Assembly: GCF_039880525.1 (NCBI RefSeq)
Contig: NZ_CP156989.1
Location: forward strand, 434,001-498,000
Origin: Agrococcus sp. ProA11
Lineage (GTDB): Bacteria; Actinomycetota; Actinomycetes; Actinomycetales; Microbacteriaceae
Direction of reading: 5' to 3'
DNA length: 64,000 bases
In this document: positions 35,584 to 45,453 of the stretch, piece by piece
Layout: every line of letters starts with the position of its first letter
How positions within the stretch are numbered: position 1 is the first letter of the stretch
Position numbers and translations under genes: made by a program
The notes under the pieces: model-generated
What the model saw: only the letters and a program-made list of their open reading frames with translations
Databases searched by the model: none
Told to the model about the DNA's origin: nothing

Positions 35584-36753
35584 ATGGCACAGCGACGCAG
35601 CCCCGGATCGCAGGCAGCGCTGCGTGCCGCCAATCGGGCTCGCGTCGTCCAGGCGCTGCGCGGGTCGCCCGTCACGCAGTCGGAGCTCGCCGAGCGCACG
35701 GGGCTCGCGCACGCGACTGTCTCGAACATCGTGCGTGAGCTCCGCGAGCGCGGCGCGGTCTCGACGGCACCGACCGTGCATCAGGGCCGCCGCGCGAGCC
35801 TCGTCACGCTCGAGCGTGCCGAGGGTCCCACGGTGGTCGGCGTCGACTTCGGCCGACAGCACGTGCGCATCGCCGTCGCGGCCGACGACCCCGTGGTGCT
35901 GATCGAGGACGAGGTGGTGCTGCCCGTGGGGCACCAGGCCGATGACAGCCTCGCGATCGCGGCCGCGCGGCTCGATGGGCTGCTGCAGGGGGCCGGGCTG
36001 GGGCGCGACGACGTCGCTGCGATCTGCGTCGGCGTGCCGTGCCCTGTCGACCTGCGGACCGGAGCCATCCTCGGGCACACGATCCTGCCCGAGTGGGACG
36101 GGGTGACCCGCGACCGCATCGGGGAGGCGTTCGGCATGCCCGTGGAGGTCGCCAATGACGCCGACCTCGGCGCGATCGCGGAGCGGACGTTCGGGCCCTA
36201 CGCCGATGTGGACGACCTCGTCTTCGTGAAGATCGGCACCGGCATCGGATGCGGCCTGGTGCTGGGCGGGCGGCTGCACCGCGGCGCGTTCGGCATCGCG
36301 GGCGAACTCGGGCACGTGCAGGTCGAGCCCGGCGGCACCCTCTGCATCTGCGGCAGCAGGGGCTGCCTGGAGACGCTCGCCTCGGTGCGCGTGATGGCGC
36401 AGTCGCTGTCGGAGGCGTTCGGCCGACCGATCGCGACGGGCGACATCGTGCGGCAGGCGCTCGCCGGCGACCTGGCCACCCGGCGCGTCGTCGCCGAGTC
36501 GGGCGGCGCGATCGGCCACTCGATCGCGAACCTCTCGAACCTGCTGGCACCCGCCGTCATCGTCGTGGGAGGGCCGCTGGCCGAGGTCGGCGAGCTGCTC
36601 CTGGAGCCCGTGCGCGACGGCTTCAGCCGCTTCGCGCTGCATGCCCTCGTGACATCGACGAAGATCGTCGGCTCATCGCTCGGCGCGCGGGCCGAGGTGC
36701 TCGGAGCGGTGACGCTCGCGCGGCAGACGGCGCTCGCCAACGCGTTCATCTGA
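35584..36753 (+). CDS. ROK family transcriptional regulator
   Basis: The 389-residue protein has an N-terminal winged helix (VVQALRGSPVTQSELAERTGLAHATVSNIVRELRERGAVS) and a ROK sugar-kinase-like domain. The zinc motif CICGSRGCLE (C-x-C-G-x-x-G-C-x-E) and GIGCGLVLGGRLHRGAFGIAGELGHVQVEPGG are intact. It most likely represses the sugar importer operon that follows and is released by a monosaccharide or its phosphate. ATG 35584 is fixed by the -35/-10 pair. Confidence 0.9.
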   Translation: MAQRRSPGSQAALRAANRARVVQALRGSPVTQSELAERTGLAHATVSNIVRELRERGAVSTAPTVHQGRRASLVTLERAEGPTVVGVDFGRQHVRIAVAADDPVVLIEDEVVLPVGHQADDSLAIAAARLDGLLQGAGLGRDDVAAICVGVPCPVDLRTGAILGHTILPEWDGVTRDRIGEAFGMPVEVANDADLGAIAERTFGPYADVDDLVFVKIGTGIGCGLVLGGRLHRGAFGIAGELGHVQVEPGGTLCICGSRGCLETLASVRVMAQSLSEAFGRPIATGDIVRQALAGDLATRRVVAESGGAIGHSIANLSNLLAPAVIVVGGPLAEVGELLLEPVRDGFSRFALHALVTSTKIVGSSLGARAEVLGAVTLARQTALANAFI

Positions 36754-36784
36754 CGATCGCGCTCACGGGTTCTGCGTTCATCGC

Positions 36785-36813
36785 TTGACGTGAAGGTTTC
36801 GCGCGCGTAGGTT
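36785..36813 (+). promoter_or_regulatory. Promoter of the sugar importer operon
   Basis: TTGACG (36785-36790), a 17-base spacer and TAGGTT (36808-36813), about 45 bases before the GTG at 36858. Confidence 0.7.
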
Positions 36814-36857
36814 GATCGGCGATCCGTCGATGCCGACGGTGGTGAAGGGAGCCAAGG

Positions 36858-38399
36858 GTGGCTGAGCCGGTGATCCTGTCGATGCAGGGCATCACGAAGG
36901 AGTTCCCCGGCGTGCGCGCCCTCGACGACGTGAGCATCCACGTGCGCAAGGGCACCATCCACGCCATCTGCGGCGAGAACGGCGCCGGCAAGTCGACGCT
37001 GATGAAAGTGCTCTCGGGTGTCTATCCTCACGGCACCTTCGACGGTCAGATCGTGTACCAGAACCAGCCGGTCGCCTTCTCGAGCATCAACGAATCCGAG
37101 CGCGCGGGCATCGTGATCATCCACCAGGAGCTCGCACTGGTGCCCGAGCTCTCGATCGCCGAGAACATCTTCCTCGGCAACGAGCCCCGCCACGGGCTCG
37201 CGATCGACTGGGACACGGTCCGCATCCGCGCCACGGAGCTGCTCGCACGCGTCGGCCTCTCGGAGGATCCAGACACGCCCATCAAGCACCTCGGCGTCGG
37301 CAAGCAGCAGCTGGTCGAGATCGCCAAGGCGCTCGAGAAGGACGTCAAGCTGCTCATCCTCGACGAGCCGACCGCCGCGCTCAACGAGTCGGACTCGCAG
37401 CACCTGCTCGACCTCATCCGGGGGCTCAAGGGCAAGGGCGTGACGTCGATCATGATCTCCCACAAGCTCAACGAGATCGAGCAGATCTCCGACGCCATCA
37501 CGATCATCCGCGACGGCAAGATGATCGAGACGCTCGACATCGCCGAGGGCGCCGTCGACGAGGACCGCATCATCCGCGGCATGGTGGGCCGCACACTGGG
37601 CCAGCGCTTCCCCGAGCGATCCCACCAGACCGGGGAGACCTTCTTCGAGGTGCGCGACTGGACGGTGCAGCATCCGCTCTCGGCCGAGCGCCTGGTCGCG
37701 AAAGGGTCGAGCTTCACCGTGCGCCGCGGCGAGATCGTCGGCTTCGCCGGCCTCATGGGAGCGGGCCGCACAGAGCTCGCCATGAGCATCTTCGGCCGCC
37801 AGTACGGCACGTGGCTCGGCGGCACGATCCTCAAGGAGGGCAAGGAGATCAAGGTGCGCTCCGTGCCGGAGGCGATCGCGCACGGCATCGCCTACGTGAG
37901 CGAGGACCGCAAGGCGCTCGGCCTCAACCTGCTCGACACCATCAAGCGCTCGATCGTCTCCGCCAAGCTCTCGAAGATCGCGCCGGCGGGCGTGGTCGAC
38001 GCGCTGCAGGAGACGAGCGTCTCGGAGGAGTTCCGGCAGTCGCTGCGCATCAAGGCGCCGAGCGTCGAGCAGGGCGTTGACACCCTTTCGGGCGGCAACC
38101 AGCAGAAGGTCGTGCTGGCGAAGTGGATGTTCACCGACCCCGATCTGCTGATCCTCGACGAGCCCACGAGAGGCATCGACGTGGGCGCCAAGAGCGAGAT
38201 CTATCAGATCGTGCGCGAGCTGGCCGACGCCGGCAAGGGCGTCATCCTCATCTCCTCCGAGCTGCCGGAGCTGCTGGGACTGGCCGACCGGATCTACACC
38301 ATCTTCGAGGGACGCATCACGGGCGAGCTGCGAGCCGCCGATGCCGACCAGGAGATGCTCATGCGCCGCATGGCGCCGACGAAGGGTGATGACGCATGA
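36858..38399 (+). CDS. Multiple-sugar ABC transporter ATPase (GguA/MmsA/XylG type)
   Basis: The 513-residue protein holds two ATPase domains. The first has Walker [10 protein letters not shown], the LGVGKQQ signature variant and [11 protein letters not shown]. The second has a degenerate Walker A position (GAGRTELA), [14 protein letters not shown] and [12 protein letters not shown]. This asymmetry is normal for monosaccharide importers of the RbsA/XylG class. The opening [18 protein letters not shown] and overall layout fit GguA/MmsA, which import xylose, arabinose, glucose or galactose. GAAGGGAGCC precedes the GTG, and the permease gene overlaps by 4 bases. Confidence 0.93.
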   Translation: MAEPVILSMQGITKEFPGVRALDDVSIHVRKGTIHAICGENGAGKSTLMKVLSGVYPHGTFDGQIVYQNQPVAFSSINESERAGIVIIHQELALVPELSIAENIFLGNEPRHGLAIDWDTVRIRATELLARVGLSEDPDTPIKHLGVGKQQLVEIAKALEKDVKLLILDEPTAALNESDSQHLLDLIRGLKGKGVTSIMISHKLNEIEQISDAITIIRDGKMIETLDIAEGAVDEDRIIRGMVGRTLGQRFPERSHQTGETFFEVRDWTVQHPLSAERLVAKGSSFTVRRGEIVGFAGLMGAGRTELAMSIFGRQYGTWLGGTILKEGKEIKVRSVPEAIAHGIAYVSEDRKALGLNLLDTIKRSIVSAKLSKIAPAGVVDALQETSVSEEFRQSLRIKAPSVEQGVDTLSGGNQQKVVLAKWMFTDPDLLILDEPTRGIDVGAKSEIYQIVRELADAGKGVILISSELPELLGLADRIYTIFEGRITGELRAADADQEMLMRRMAPTKGDDA

Positions 38400-39676
38400 C
38401 CGAACGAGTGGCCCAGCGCCGCGGCTTCATGGCGGAGTTCAGCATGCTCTTCGGGAAGAAGGGGTCGCTCAAGGAGTTCGGCATCCTCGGGGCGCTCATC
38501 GTCATCGTGCTGGCCTTCCAGGTCGCCACGAGCGGCACAACGCTGGCGCCGGGCAACGTCATCAACCTGGTGCAGTCGCAGTCCTACATCCTGATCCTCG
38601 CGATCGGCATGGTGATGGTGATCATCGCCGGGCACATCGACCTCTCGGTCGGCTCGGTCGCCGCCTTCACCAGTGTGGTCGTGGCGATCTCCATGAACGA
38701 CTGGGGGCTGCCCTGGGGCGTGAGCATCCTGATCGGACTCGGGCTGGGCCTGCTGATCGGTGCCTGGCAGGGATTCTGGGTGGCCTTCGTCGGCGTTCCT
38801 GCCTTCATCGTCACGCTCGCGGGCATGCTCATGTTCCGCGGCCTCAACCAGCTCGTCGGTCAGTCGCGCGGCATCGGCGTCGATCGTGGCTTCGTCGACG
38901 TGCTCGCGGGCTACCTGCCGGAGGTGGGGCCGAACACCGGATACAACAACCTCACGCTGCTGCTGGGCCTCGCCGCGATCGTCGCGGTCGTGGTCTTCGA
39001 GCTGCGCGGCCGCGCCCGCCGTGCGCGCATGGGCGCCGAGATCCCGCCGATCTGGGTGCTGGTCACGAGGCTCGTGCTGGTCTCGGCCGTCATCGTCGCC
39101 ACCGCGCTGCTGTTCGCGAGTGGCCGCCCGGGCACGAGCTTCCCGCTCTCCGGCATGCTGCTGGTGGTCTTCGTGCTCGCCTATGGCTTCCTCACCCAGC
39201 GCACGACGCTCGGACGGCACGTATATGCCGTCGGCGGCAACCGTCGGGCGGCGCAGCTCTCGGGGGTGCGCTCTCGCTGGATCGACTTCTTCGTCATGGC
39301 CAACATGTCGGTGCTCGCCTCGGTCGCCGGCATGATGTGGATCGCTCGCTCGCAGGCCGCCGGCCCCGCCGACGGCACCGGCTGGGAGCTCGATGCGATC
39401 GCCGCCGTCTTCATCGGCGGCGCTGCCGTCGCAGGCGGCATCGGCACCGTCGCCGGCAGCATCATCGGCGGTCTGGTCATGGCGGTGCTCTCCAACGGCC
39501 TCTTCGCTGTCGGCACCGGCTCCGACTGGATCCAGGTGATCAAGGGCCTCGTGCTGCTGATCGCCGTCGCGATCGACGTGCTCAACAAGCGCCAGGGGCG
39601 CTTCTCGATCATCGCGCTGCTGCAGCGCGGTCTCACTCGTGGTCGCGACCGCGATGGCGTCACCGCTTCGTCCTGA
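38396..39676 (+). CDS. Multiple-sugar ABC transporter permease (GguB/XylH type)
   Basis: The 426-residue protein has about ten to twelve spans and the family motif [17 protein letters not shown], then the ATPase-contact region [24 protein letters not shown]. It is longer than RbsC-type permeases and matches the XylH/GguB group. It starts with ATG 38396 overlapping the ATPase stop (ATGA) and is followed by the binding-protein gene after 42 bases. Confidence 0.93.
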   Translation: MTERVAQRRGFMAEFSMLFGKKGSLKEFGILGALIVIVLAFQVATSGTTLAPGNVINLVQSQSYILILAIGMVMVIIAGHIDLSVGSVAAFTSVVVAISMNDWGLPWGVSILIGLGLGLLIGAWQGFWVAFVGVPAFIVTLAGMLMFRGLNQLVGQSRGIGVDRGFVDVLAGYLPEVGPNTGYNNLTLLLGLAAIVAVVVFELRGRARRARMGAEIPPIWVLVTRLVLVSAVIVATALLFASGRPGTSFPLSGMLLVVFVLAYGFLTQRTTLGRHVYAVGGNRRAAQLSGVRSRWIDFFVMANMSVLASVAGMMWIARSQAAGPADGTGWELDAIAAVFIGGAAVAGGIGTVAGSIIGGLVMAVLSNGLFAVGTGSDWIQVIKGLVLLIAVAIDVLNKRQGRFSIIALLQRGLTRGRDRDGVTASS

Positions 39677-39718
39677 TCACTCCATCCACCAACCCACCAT
39701 CGAACACCAGGAGCATTG

Positions 39719-40831
39719 ATGAAGAAGACCACGATCGTGGCGCTGGCAGGCATCGCTGCCGTCAGCATCGCACTGACCGGTTGCGGCCGCGGCGACACGG
39801 GCGCCGAGCCCGGAGCCAGCGCGGGGACCGACGGCGAGACGTCCGGTGGCTTCGCCGCTGACGCCGTCATCGGCGTCGCCCTGCCCGACCGCACGAGCGA
39901 GAACTGGGTGCTCGCCGGTGACCTGTTCACGGACGGCCTCGAAGAGGCCGGCTTCACCGGCAACGTGCAGTACGCCGGCTCGTCGAACTCGGTCGGCGAC
40001 CAGCAGCAGCAGATCCAGAGCATGATCGCGGCCGGTGCCGAGGTCATCATCGTCGGCGCCGCCGACACCAACCAGCTCGCGACGCAGCTCGAGACCGCCG
40101 AGGCCGCGGGCATCACCGTCATCGCCTACGACCGCCTGATCCAGAACAGCGAGCTCGTCGACTACTACGTCGCCTTCGACAACTACCACGTCGGCGAACT
40201 GCAGGCGCAGTCGCTGCTCGACGGCCTCGAGGAGCGCAAGGGCGACCTCGACGCCTGGAACATCGAGCTCTTCTCGGGCTCGGCGGACGACTCCAACTCG
40301 GCGGTCTTCTTCGACGGCGCCATGAGCGTGCTGCAGCCGAAGATCGATGACGGCACGCTGACGGTCGTCTCCGGCCAGACCACGGTGCAGCAGACGGCCA
40401 CCGAGGACTGGGCGGCGGAGAACGCGCAGAACCGCATGGACACGATCCTGCAGAGCTCCTACCAGGGTGAGGACCTGCACGGCGTGCTGGCCCCGAACGA
40501 CAACCTCGCACGGGCCATCCTCACCTCCGTGCAGAACGATGGGCGCGATGTGCCGGTCGTGACGGGTCAGGACTCGGAGGTCGAGTCGGTGCAGTCGATC
40601 GTCGCCGGCGACCAGTACTCCACCATCTACAAGGACACGCGGGCGCTCGTCGCCGCGTCGATCGAGATGGCGCAGGCGCTGCAGGCAGGCGAGGAGCCCA
40701 CGACGACGGGAACCTCCGACAACGGCGCCATCGAGGTGCCCGCGAACCTGCTCGAGCCGGTCATCGTGACGCAGGCGAACGCCGCCGAGGCGTACGCCGA
40801 CAACGAGAACCTCGCGCCGCTCACCGAGTAG
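39719..40831 (+). CDS. chvE: Multiple-sugar ABC transporter binding lipoprotein (ChvE/XylF type)
   Basis: The 370-residue protein has a signal peptide with lipobox LTGC (cysteine about residue 22) and a Gly/Asp linker. A periplasmic-binding fold follows: VIGVALPDRTSENWVLAGDLF, QQQQIQSMIAAGAEVIIVGA, VIAYDRLI and DNLARAILTSVQNDG. It fits ChvE, which binds several aldoses. ATG 39719 is preceded by AGGAGC. The order ATPase-permease-binding protein is unusual for chvE-gguAB (usually chvE first), but the content is the same. Confidence 0.9.
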   Translation: MKKTTIVALAGIAAVSIALTGCGRGDTGAEPGASAGTDGETSGGFAADAVIGVALPDRTSENWVLAGDLFTDGLEEAGFTGNVQYAGSSNSVGDQQQQIQSMIAAGAEVIIVGAADTNQLATQLETAEAAGITVIAYDRLIQNSELVDYYVAFDNYHVGELQAQSLLDGLEERKGDLDAWNIELFSGSADDSNSAVFFDGAMSVLQPKIDDGTLTVVSGQTTVQQTATEDWAAENAQNRMDTILQSSYQGEDLHGVLAPNDNLARAILTSVQNDGRDVPVVTGQDSEVESVQSIVAGDQYSTIYKDTRALVAASIEMAQALQAGEEPTTTGTSDNGAIEVPANLLEPVIVTQANAAEAYADNENLAPLTE

Positions 40832-40843
40832 CAGCGGGATCCG

Positions 40844-40879
40844 GGCGGACGGGCGGGCCAAGGAGGCCGCCCGTCCGCC
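40844..40879 (+). terminator. Terminator of the sugar importer operon
   Basis: A 13-bp perfect stem (GGCGGACGGGCGG with CCGCCCGTCCGCC), a 10-base loop, then TTTGG. Confidence 0.85.
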
Positions 40880-40901
40880 TTTGGCGTGCGGCCGCCGTCG
40901 G

Positions 40902-41279
40902 TCAGCCGGAGCCTTCGGAGCCGAGCGACTCCGGATCGGGCAGGTCGGCCACCGCTGCCTGCCAGTGTGCCGCCAGCTCGCCGACATCGACGGCGTAGTC
41001 GGCGTAGCGGCAGCCGAGCCCATTCGGCTTCACGGCGATGCCCTCGGCGCGCCAGTGCGGCAATGCCCGCTCCAGCACGTCGCCCGGGAAGTCGCCCGCG
41101 TGGCTCGTGATGCGCCACCAGGTGACGTCGCTGCCGTAGTGACGCAGGATCGAGCCGACCTGGCGCGGGCCGATGCCGCAGATGCCGGCGATCACGCCGT
41201 ACGCGGCGACGCGCCCCTCCGGCACCAGCTCGACGCAGCGCAGCACGCGCTCGATCACGAGCTCCCGGCGTGCATCCAC
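40902..41279 (-). CDS. Alkyltransferase-like protein (ATL, MGMT family without the catalytic cysteine)
   Basis: The 125-residue protein matches the MGMT DNA-binding domain: VLRCVELVPEGRVAAYGVIAGICG and GPRQVGSILRHYGSD. Where MGMT enzymes have the alkyl-accepting PCHR, this one reads TWWR. A tryptophan in place of the cysteine defines ATL proteins, which bind O6-alkylguanine and pass it to nucleotide-excision repair. I chose GTG 41279, which lies 6 bases after CAGGAT. An upstream ATG at 41429 would add 50 residues without family similarity. Confidence 0.85.
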   Translation of the reverse strand: MDARRELVIERVLRCVELVPEGRVAAYGVIAGICGIGPRQVGSILRHYGSDVTWWRITSHAGDFPGDVLERALPHWRAEGIAVKPNGLGCRYADYAVDVGELAAHWQAAVADLPDPESLGSEGSG

Positions 41280-41384
41280 GCCTCCATCCTGCACCCGAGC
41301 CCCGACCGTCGTGCACGGCGCAAGCCCGCCGGCCGTGCATCGCTGGGTGGGAGGCAGTGCGGGGCACGAGGCGCGAGCGGACAG

Positions 41385-41390
41385 TAGGCT
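41385..41390 (+). promoter_or_regulatory. -10 element of the cystathionine beta-synthase gene
   Basis: TAGGCT lies 8 bases before the ATG at 41399, so the transcript is leaderless or has only a base or two of leader. Confidence 0.5.
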
Positions 41391-41398
41391 CGGGCGGC

Positions 41399-42814
41399 AT
41401 GGCAGGTGGTCCCATGCACTACGCGGCATCGATCCTCGATGCGATCGGCAACACCCCGCTCGTGCGGCTGTCGAAGGTGACCGAGGGGATCGCGGCGACG
41501 GTGCTCGCCAAGGTCGAGTACATGAACCCGGGCGGCTCCGTGAAGGATCGCATCGCGGCCGCCATGATCGACGATGCCGAGGCGAGGGGGCTGCTCGCTC
41601 CCGGCGGCACCATCGTGGAGCCGACCAGCGGCAACACGGGCGTCGGCCTGGCGCTCGTGGCGCAGCAGCGAGGCTACCGCTGCGTCTTCGTCTGCCCCGA
41701 CAAGGTCGCCGAGGACAAGCTCGCGACGCTGCGCGCCTACGGCGCAGAGGTCGTGGTGACGCCGACCGCCGTCGCGCCCGACAGTCCCGAGAGCTACTAC
41801 GGGGTGGCGGACCGGCTCACGGATGAGATCGAGGGCGCCTACCAGCCCAATCAGTTCTTCAACCCGGCGGCGCCCGCGGCGCATGAGACCACGACCGGCC
41901 CGGAGCTGTGGCGCGACACCGACGGCCGCCTCACCCACTTCGTCGCCGGCATCGGCACCGGCGGCACGATCACGGGCACCGCTCGCTTCCTGCGGCGCGC
42001 CTCCGGCGGCGGCGTCACCGTCATCGGCGCCGACCCGGAGGGCTCGATCTACTCCGGCGGCACCGGCCGCCCGTATCTCGTCGAGGGGGTCGGCGAGGAC
42101 ATGTGGCCAGGCAACTACGACCCGAGCGTCGTCGACCGCGTCATCGCCGTCGACGATGCCGAGTCGTTCGCGATGGCCCGCAGGCTCGCGCGGGAAGAGG
42201 GACTCCTGGCGGGCGGGTCGAGCGGCATGGCCGTCGTCGCCGCACTGCGGGTGGCGCGCGAGCTGCCGGCAGGCGCCGTCATGGTGGTGCTGCTGCCGGA
42301 TTCCGGTCGAGGCTACCTGCAGAAGCTCTACTCCGACACCTGGATGCGCTCCTACGGCTTCATGGCCCCCGGCGAGCCGCCGGTCGGTGCGCCGACCGTG
42401 CGCGACGTGCTCACGAGCGCGGGCGGGCGAGCGCCCGCCGGCGACGACCCGACGCGACTCGCGCACGTGCGGCCGGCCCACACGGTGCGCGAAGCGATCA
42501 CCATCATGCGCGAGCACGGCGTCCGGCAGCTGCCCGTGCTCACCGCGGAGCCCCCGGTGGTGGTGGGCGAGGTCGCCGGGGCGGTCGACGAGCACACGCT
42601 GCTCGACGCGGTCGTTGCCGGACGAGCGGCACCGACCGACCCCATCGCCCGGCACCTGGGGGAGCGCCTGCCGCAGGTCGGCAGCCGAGACTCGGTCGAC
42701 GCGCTCGCTGCAGCGCTCGCCGTCCACGACGCGGTGCTCGTGCTCCAGGATGCCAAGCCGCTCGGCATGCTCACCCGCAACGACCTGCTGACCCACCTCT
42801 CGAAGGAGGCATGA
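41399..42814 (+). CDS. cbs: Cystathionine beta-synthase
   Basis: The 471-residue protein has the PLP-enzyme core with SILDAIGNTPLVRL, the Schiff-base lysine K49 in NPGGSVKDR, EPTSGNTGVGLA and GIGTGGTITG. Two CBS regulatory domains follow from about residue 335 (TVRDVLTSAGG, TVREAITIMREHGVRQLPV, LPQVGSRDSVDALAAAL). That combination separates it from cysteine synthase. It condenses homocysteine and serine into cystathionine. The gamma enzyme follows after one base, so the pair can convert homocysteine to cysteine. Confidence 0.92.
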   Translation: MAGGPMHYAASILDAIGNTPLVRLSKVTEGIAATVLAKVEYMNPGGSVKDRIAAAMIDDAEARGLLAPGGTIVEPTSGNTGVGLALVAQQRGYRCVFVCPDKVAEDKLATLRAYGAEVVVTPTAVAPDSPESYYGVADRLTDEIEGAYQPNQFFNPAAPAAHETTTGPELWRDTDGRLTHFVAGIGTGGTITGTARFLRRASGGGVTVIGADPEGSIYSGGTGRPYLVEGVGEDMWPGNYDPSVVDRVIAVDDAESFAMARRLAREEGLLAGGSSGMAVVAALRVARELPAGAVMVVLLPDSGRGYLQKLYSDTWMRSYGFMAPGEPPVGAPTVRDVLTSAGGRAPAGDDPTRLAHVRPAHTVREAITIMREHGVRQLPVLTAEPPVVVGEVAGAVDEHTLLDAVVAGRAAPTDPIARHLGERLPQVGSRDSVDALAAALAVHDAVLVLQDAKPLGMLTRNDLLTHLSKEA

Positions 42815-42815
42815 C

Positions 42816-43991
42816 GTGACCGATCCCACCCGCGCATCCGCGCACGACGACGCGACCAGGGGCTTCGCCACCCGCGCGATCCACGACGGGCAGTCCTTCG
42901 ACCCGCGCACCGGCGCGGTGATCCCCCCGATCTTCATGACGTCGACCTTCGTGCAGGACGGCGTCGGCGGCTTCCGCGACGGCTACGAGTACTCCCGCGG
43001 CGGCAACCCCAGCCGTGATGCCCTGCAGCAGCAGCTGGCCAGCCTCGAGCTCGGCACCCATGCCTTCACCTTCGGCTCCGGGCTGGCCGCGGAGGATGCG
43101 CTGCTGCGGGCAGTGCTGCGGCCCGGCGACCACGTGCTCATGGGCAACGACGTCTATGGCGGCACCCACCGGCTCGTCTCGCAGATCCACGGGCAGTGGG
43201 GGATCGAGATCTCCACCGCCGACGCCAGCGACCTCGACGCGGTGCGCGCAGCCCTGCGCCCGAACACCAAGGTGCTGTGGGTCGAGACGCCGTCGAACCC
43301 GCTCATGAAGGTCGCCGACATCGCAGGGCTGGTCGAGATCGGCCACGCCGCCGGCGCCATCGTGGTCGCCGACAACACCTTCGCCACACCGGCCCTGCAG
43401 CAGCCGCTCGCGCTCGGCGCCGATGCGGTCGTGCACTCGACGACGAAGTACATCGGCGGCCACTCCGACCTGGTCGGCGGCGCCGTCATCACGGCGGATG
43501 CGTCGCTCGCCGACCGCGTGGGCTTCCAGCAGTTCGCGGTGGGCGCCGTGAACAGCCCCTTCGACGCATGGCTCACGAGCCGATCGCTGAAGACGCTCGC
43601 GGTGCGCATCGATCGCCACTGCCGCAGCGCGCAGGCGGTGGCAGAGTCGCTCGTCGGGCACGCGGCGATCGCCGCGGTGCACTATCCGGGGCTCGCCGAG
43701 CACCCGCAGCACGAGCTGGCGCGGCGCCAGATGCGCGGCTTCGGCGGCATGGTCTCGATCCAGCTCGCGGGCGGCGCATCAGCGGTGCACGAGCTCGTCG
43801 GTCGTACACGGCTGTTCCAGCTGGCGGAGTCGCTCGGCGGCGTCGAGAGCCTCGTGTGCTACCCGACGGAGATGACCCACGCCTCGGTGCGGGGCACCGA
43901 GCTCGCCGTGCCGGATGACCTGGTGCGGCTCTCCGTGGGGCTCGAGGAGGCAACCGACCTGATAGAGGATCTCCAGCAGGCGCTCGGCTAG
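42816..43991 (+). CDS. Cystathionine gamma-lyase or gamma-synthase
   Basis: The 391-residue protein is a Cys/Met-metabolism PLP enzyme: FATRAIHDGQ at the start, YEYSRGGNPSRDALQQQLASLE, VETPSNPLMKVADI, DNTFATPALQQPL and the Schiff-base lysine K211 in HSTTKYIGGHSD. Sequence does not safely separate gamma-lyase (makes cysteine) from gamma-synthase (uses O-acetyl- or succinyl-homoserine). The neighbouring cbs favours reverse transsulfuration. GAAGGAGG precedes the GTG. Confidence 0.9.
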   Translation: MTDPTRASAHDDATRGFATRAIHDGQSFDPRTGAVIPPIFMTSTFVQDGVGGFRDGYEYSRGGNPSRDALQQQLASLELGTHAFTFGSGLAAEDALLRAVLRPGDHVLMGNDVYGGTHRLVSQIHGQWGIEISTADASDLDAVRAALRPNTKVLWVETPSNPLMKVADIAGLVEIGHAAGAIVVADNTFATPALQQPLALGADAVVHSTTKYIGGHSDLVGGAVITADASLADRVGFQQFAVGAVNSPFDAWLTSRSLKTLAVRIDRHCRSAQAVAESLVGHAAIAAVHYPGLAEHPQHELARRQMRGFGGMVSIQLAGGASAVHELVGRTRLFQLAESLGGVESLVCYPTEMTHASVRGTELAVPDDLVRLSVGLEEATDLIEDLQQALG

Positions 43992-44013
43992 GTCGTTGCG
44001 CGGCGCACGCGAA

Positions 44014-45354
44014 CTACAGCAGCGGCTTGCCGCGCTGCTCCGGGAGCGTCCAGGCGGCGGCGGCCGCGATCGCGAACGCCAGCGCGAATGCGCCGAACAG
44101 CACCAGCGGCCCTCCCGCGCCGAGCAGGAACGGCACGGCCAACGGCGCCAGGATCGACGCGATCCGCCCGAAGCCCGCCGCAGCACCCGTGCCCGTGCCG
44201 CGCACACTGGTCGGGTAGAGCTCCGGGCCGATGGCGTAGAGCGCGCCCCATGCGCCGAGGTTGAAGAACGACAGGGTGCATCCCGCGGCGATGATCATCG
44301 CCTCCGTCGACGCGGTGCCGTACCAAGCGGCGGCGCACGCCGAACCCACCAGGAACAATGTGAGCGTTGGCCTGCGGCCCCACTTCTCGATGAGGAACGC
44401 GGCCGCGGCGTAGCCCGGCAGCTGCGCGATCGTGATGATGAGCGTGAACTCGAACGATCGCACGAGCGAGAAGCCCTGATCGACGAGCAGCGAGGGGATC
44501 CAGATGAACGCGCCGTAGTAGGAGAAGTTGATGCAGAACCAGACGGTCCAGAGTGCGATCGTGCGACGCCGGAGGGCAGGCGACCAGATCGACGGGGTCG
44601 GCTCGGCGGCCGCGCTCGGTACCCGATCCGGTGTCTCGGGGTCCGCTCGCGTCGGCGCCGGCACGCCAGCGGCCTCCTCGAACGCCCGGACGGTGCGCTC
44701 CGCCTCCGAGACGCGGCCCTTCGACATCAGGAAGCGCACCGACTCCGGCATGCCCCAGCGCACCACGATCGAGAAGACCGCTGGCGCCATGCCGATCGCG
44801 AGGCCCCACCGCCAGCCGTCGTCCGAGGTGCCGACGACGAAGGTGCCGATGGTCGCCGCGGCGATCCACCCCACCGCCCAGAAGGCCTCGAGCCAGACGA
44901 CGACGCGGCCGCGGATCTTCTTCGGGGCGAACTCGCTGATGAGCGTCGACGCCACCGGCAGCTCGGCGCCGAGGCCGAGGCCGACCACGAAGCGCAGTGC
45001 CAGCAGGGCCGCGAGCGACCCGACGAGGGCGGAGGCGCCCGTGGCGATGCCGTAGACGAGCAGCGTCAGCGCGAACACGCTCCGGCGCCCGATGCGGTCG
45101 GCCAGCAGCCCGCCCACGGTCGCACCGATCGCCATGCCCACGAAGCCGATCGACGCGACCCAGCTGACCTCGACCCTGGTGAGCGCCCACTGCTGCGCGA
45201 GCGCCGCGATCACGAACGAGATCAGCCCCACGTCCATGGCGTCGAGCGCCCAGCCGATGCCCGCGGTGCCGAGCAGCCGTCCGTGCTTGCGGGTGAAGGG
45301 CAGGCGGTCGAGCCGCTCCGACCGGGACTGGTCGTGGGCGTGGGGAGCGGTCAT
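44014..45354 (-). CDS. MFS transporter of the sugar/aromatic-acid (SP-like) type
   Basis: The 446-residue protein has twelve predicted spans, GWALDAMDVGLISFV in TM1, the MFS motif GGLLADRIGRRSVF, R-rich cytoplasmic loops, and the second-half signature LIEKWGRRPTL. The PELYPTSVRGTGTG loop is typical of the SP/NiaP group that carries sugars, niacin or aromatic acids. The substrate is unknown. ATG 45354 is the start that puts TM1 at the usual distance. It diverges from the SRPBCC gene. Confidence 0.87.
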   Translation of the reverse strand: MTAPHAHDQSRSERLDRLPFTRKHGRLLGTAGIGWALDAMDVGLISFVIAALAQQWALTRVEVSWVASIGFVGMAIGATVGGLLADRIGRRSVFALTLLVYGIATGASALVGSLAALLALRFVVGLGLGAELPVASTLISEFAPKKIRGRVVVWLEAFWAVGWIAAATIGTFVVGTSDDGWRWGLAIGMAPAVFSIVVRWGMPESVRFLMSKGRVSEAERTVRAFEEAAGVPAPTRADPETPDRVPSAAAEPTPSIWSPALRRRTIALWTVWFCINFSYYGAFIWIPSLLVDQGFSLVRSFEFTLIITIAQLPGYAAAAFLIEKWGRRPTLTLFLVGSACAAAWYGTASTEAMIIAAGCTLSFFNLGAWGALYAIGPELYPTSVRGTGTGAAAGFGRIASILAPLAVPFLLGAGGPLVLFGAFALAFAIAAAAAWTLPEQRGKPLL

Positions 45355-45441
45355 GCGGAGGCCTCTCGTCGGGGGCGCCAGGGGCACGCTGCGCTGATCG
45401 CAGGACGGCACCACGATAGTGCGGCTGAGGGCTCGCACGGA

Positions 45442-45447
45442 TAGCGT
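45442..45447 (+). promoter_or_regulatory. -10 element of the leaderless SRPBCC gene
   Basis: TAGCGT, then TGCCGC, then ATG at 45454. Confidence 0.65.
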
Positions 45448-45453
45448 TGCCGC

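Noticed and set aside
35584-40831. Assigning the ROK-linked importer to xylose specifically
   Set aside because: No xylose isomerase or kinase is adjacent, and ChvE/GguAB-type systems carry several aldoses.
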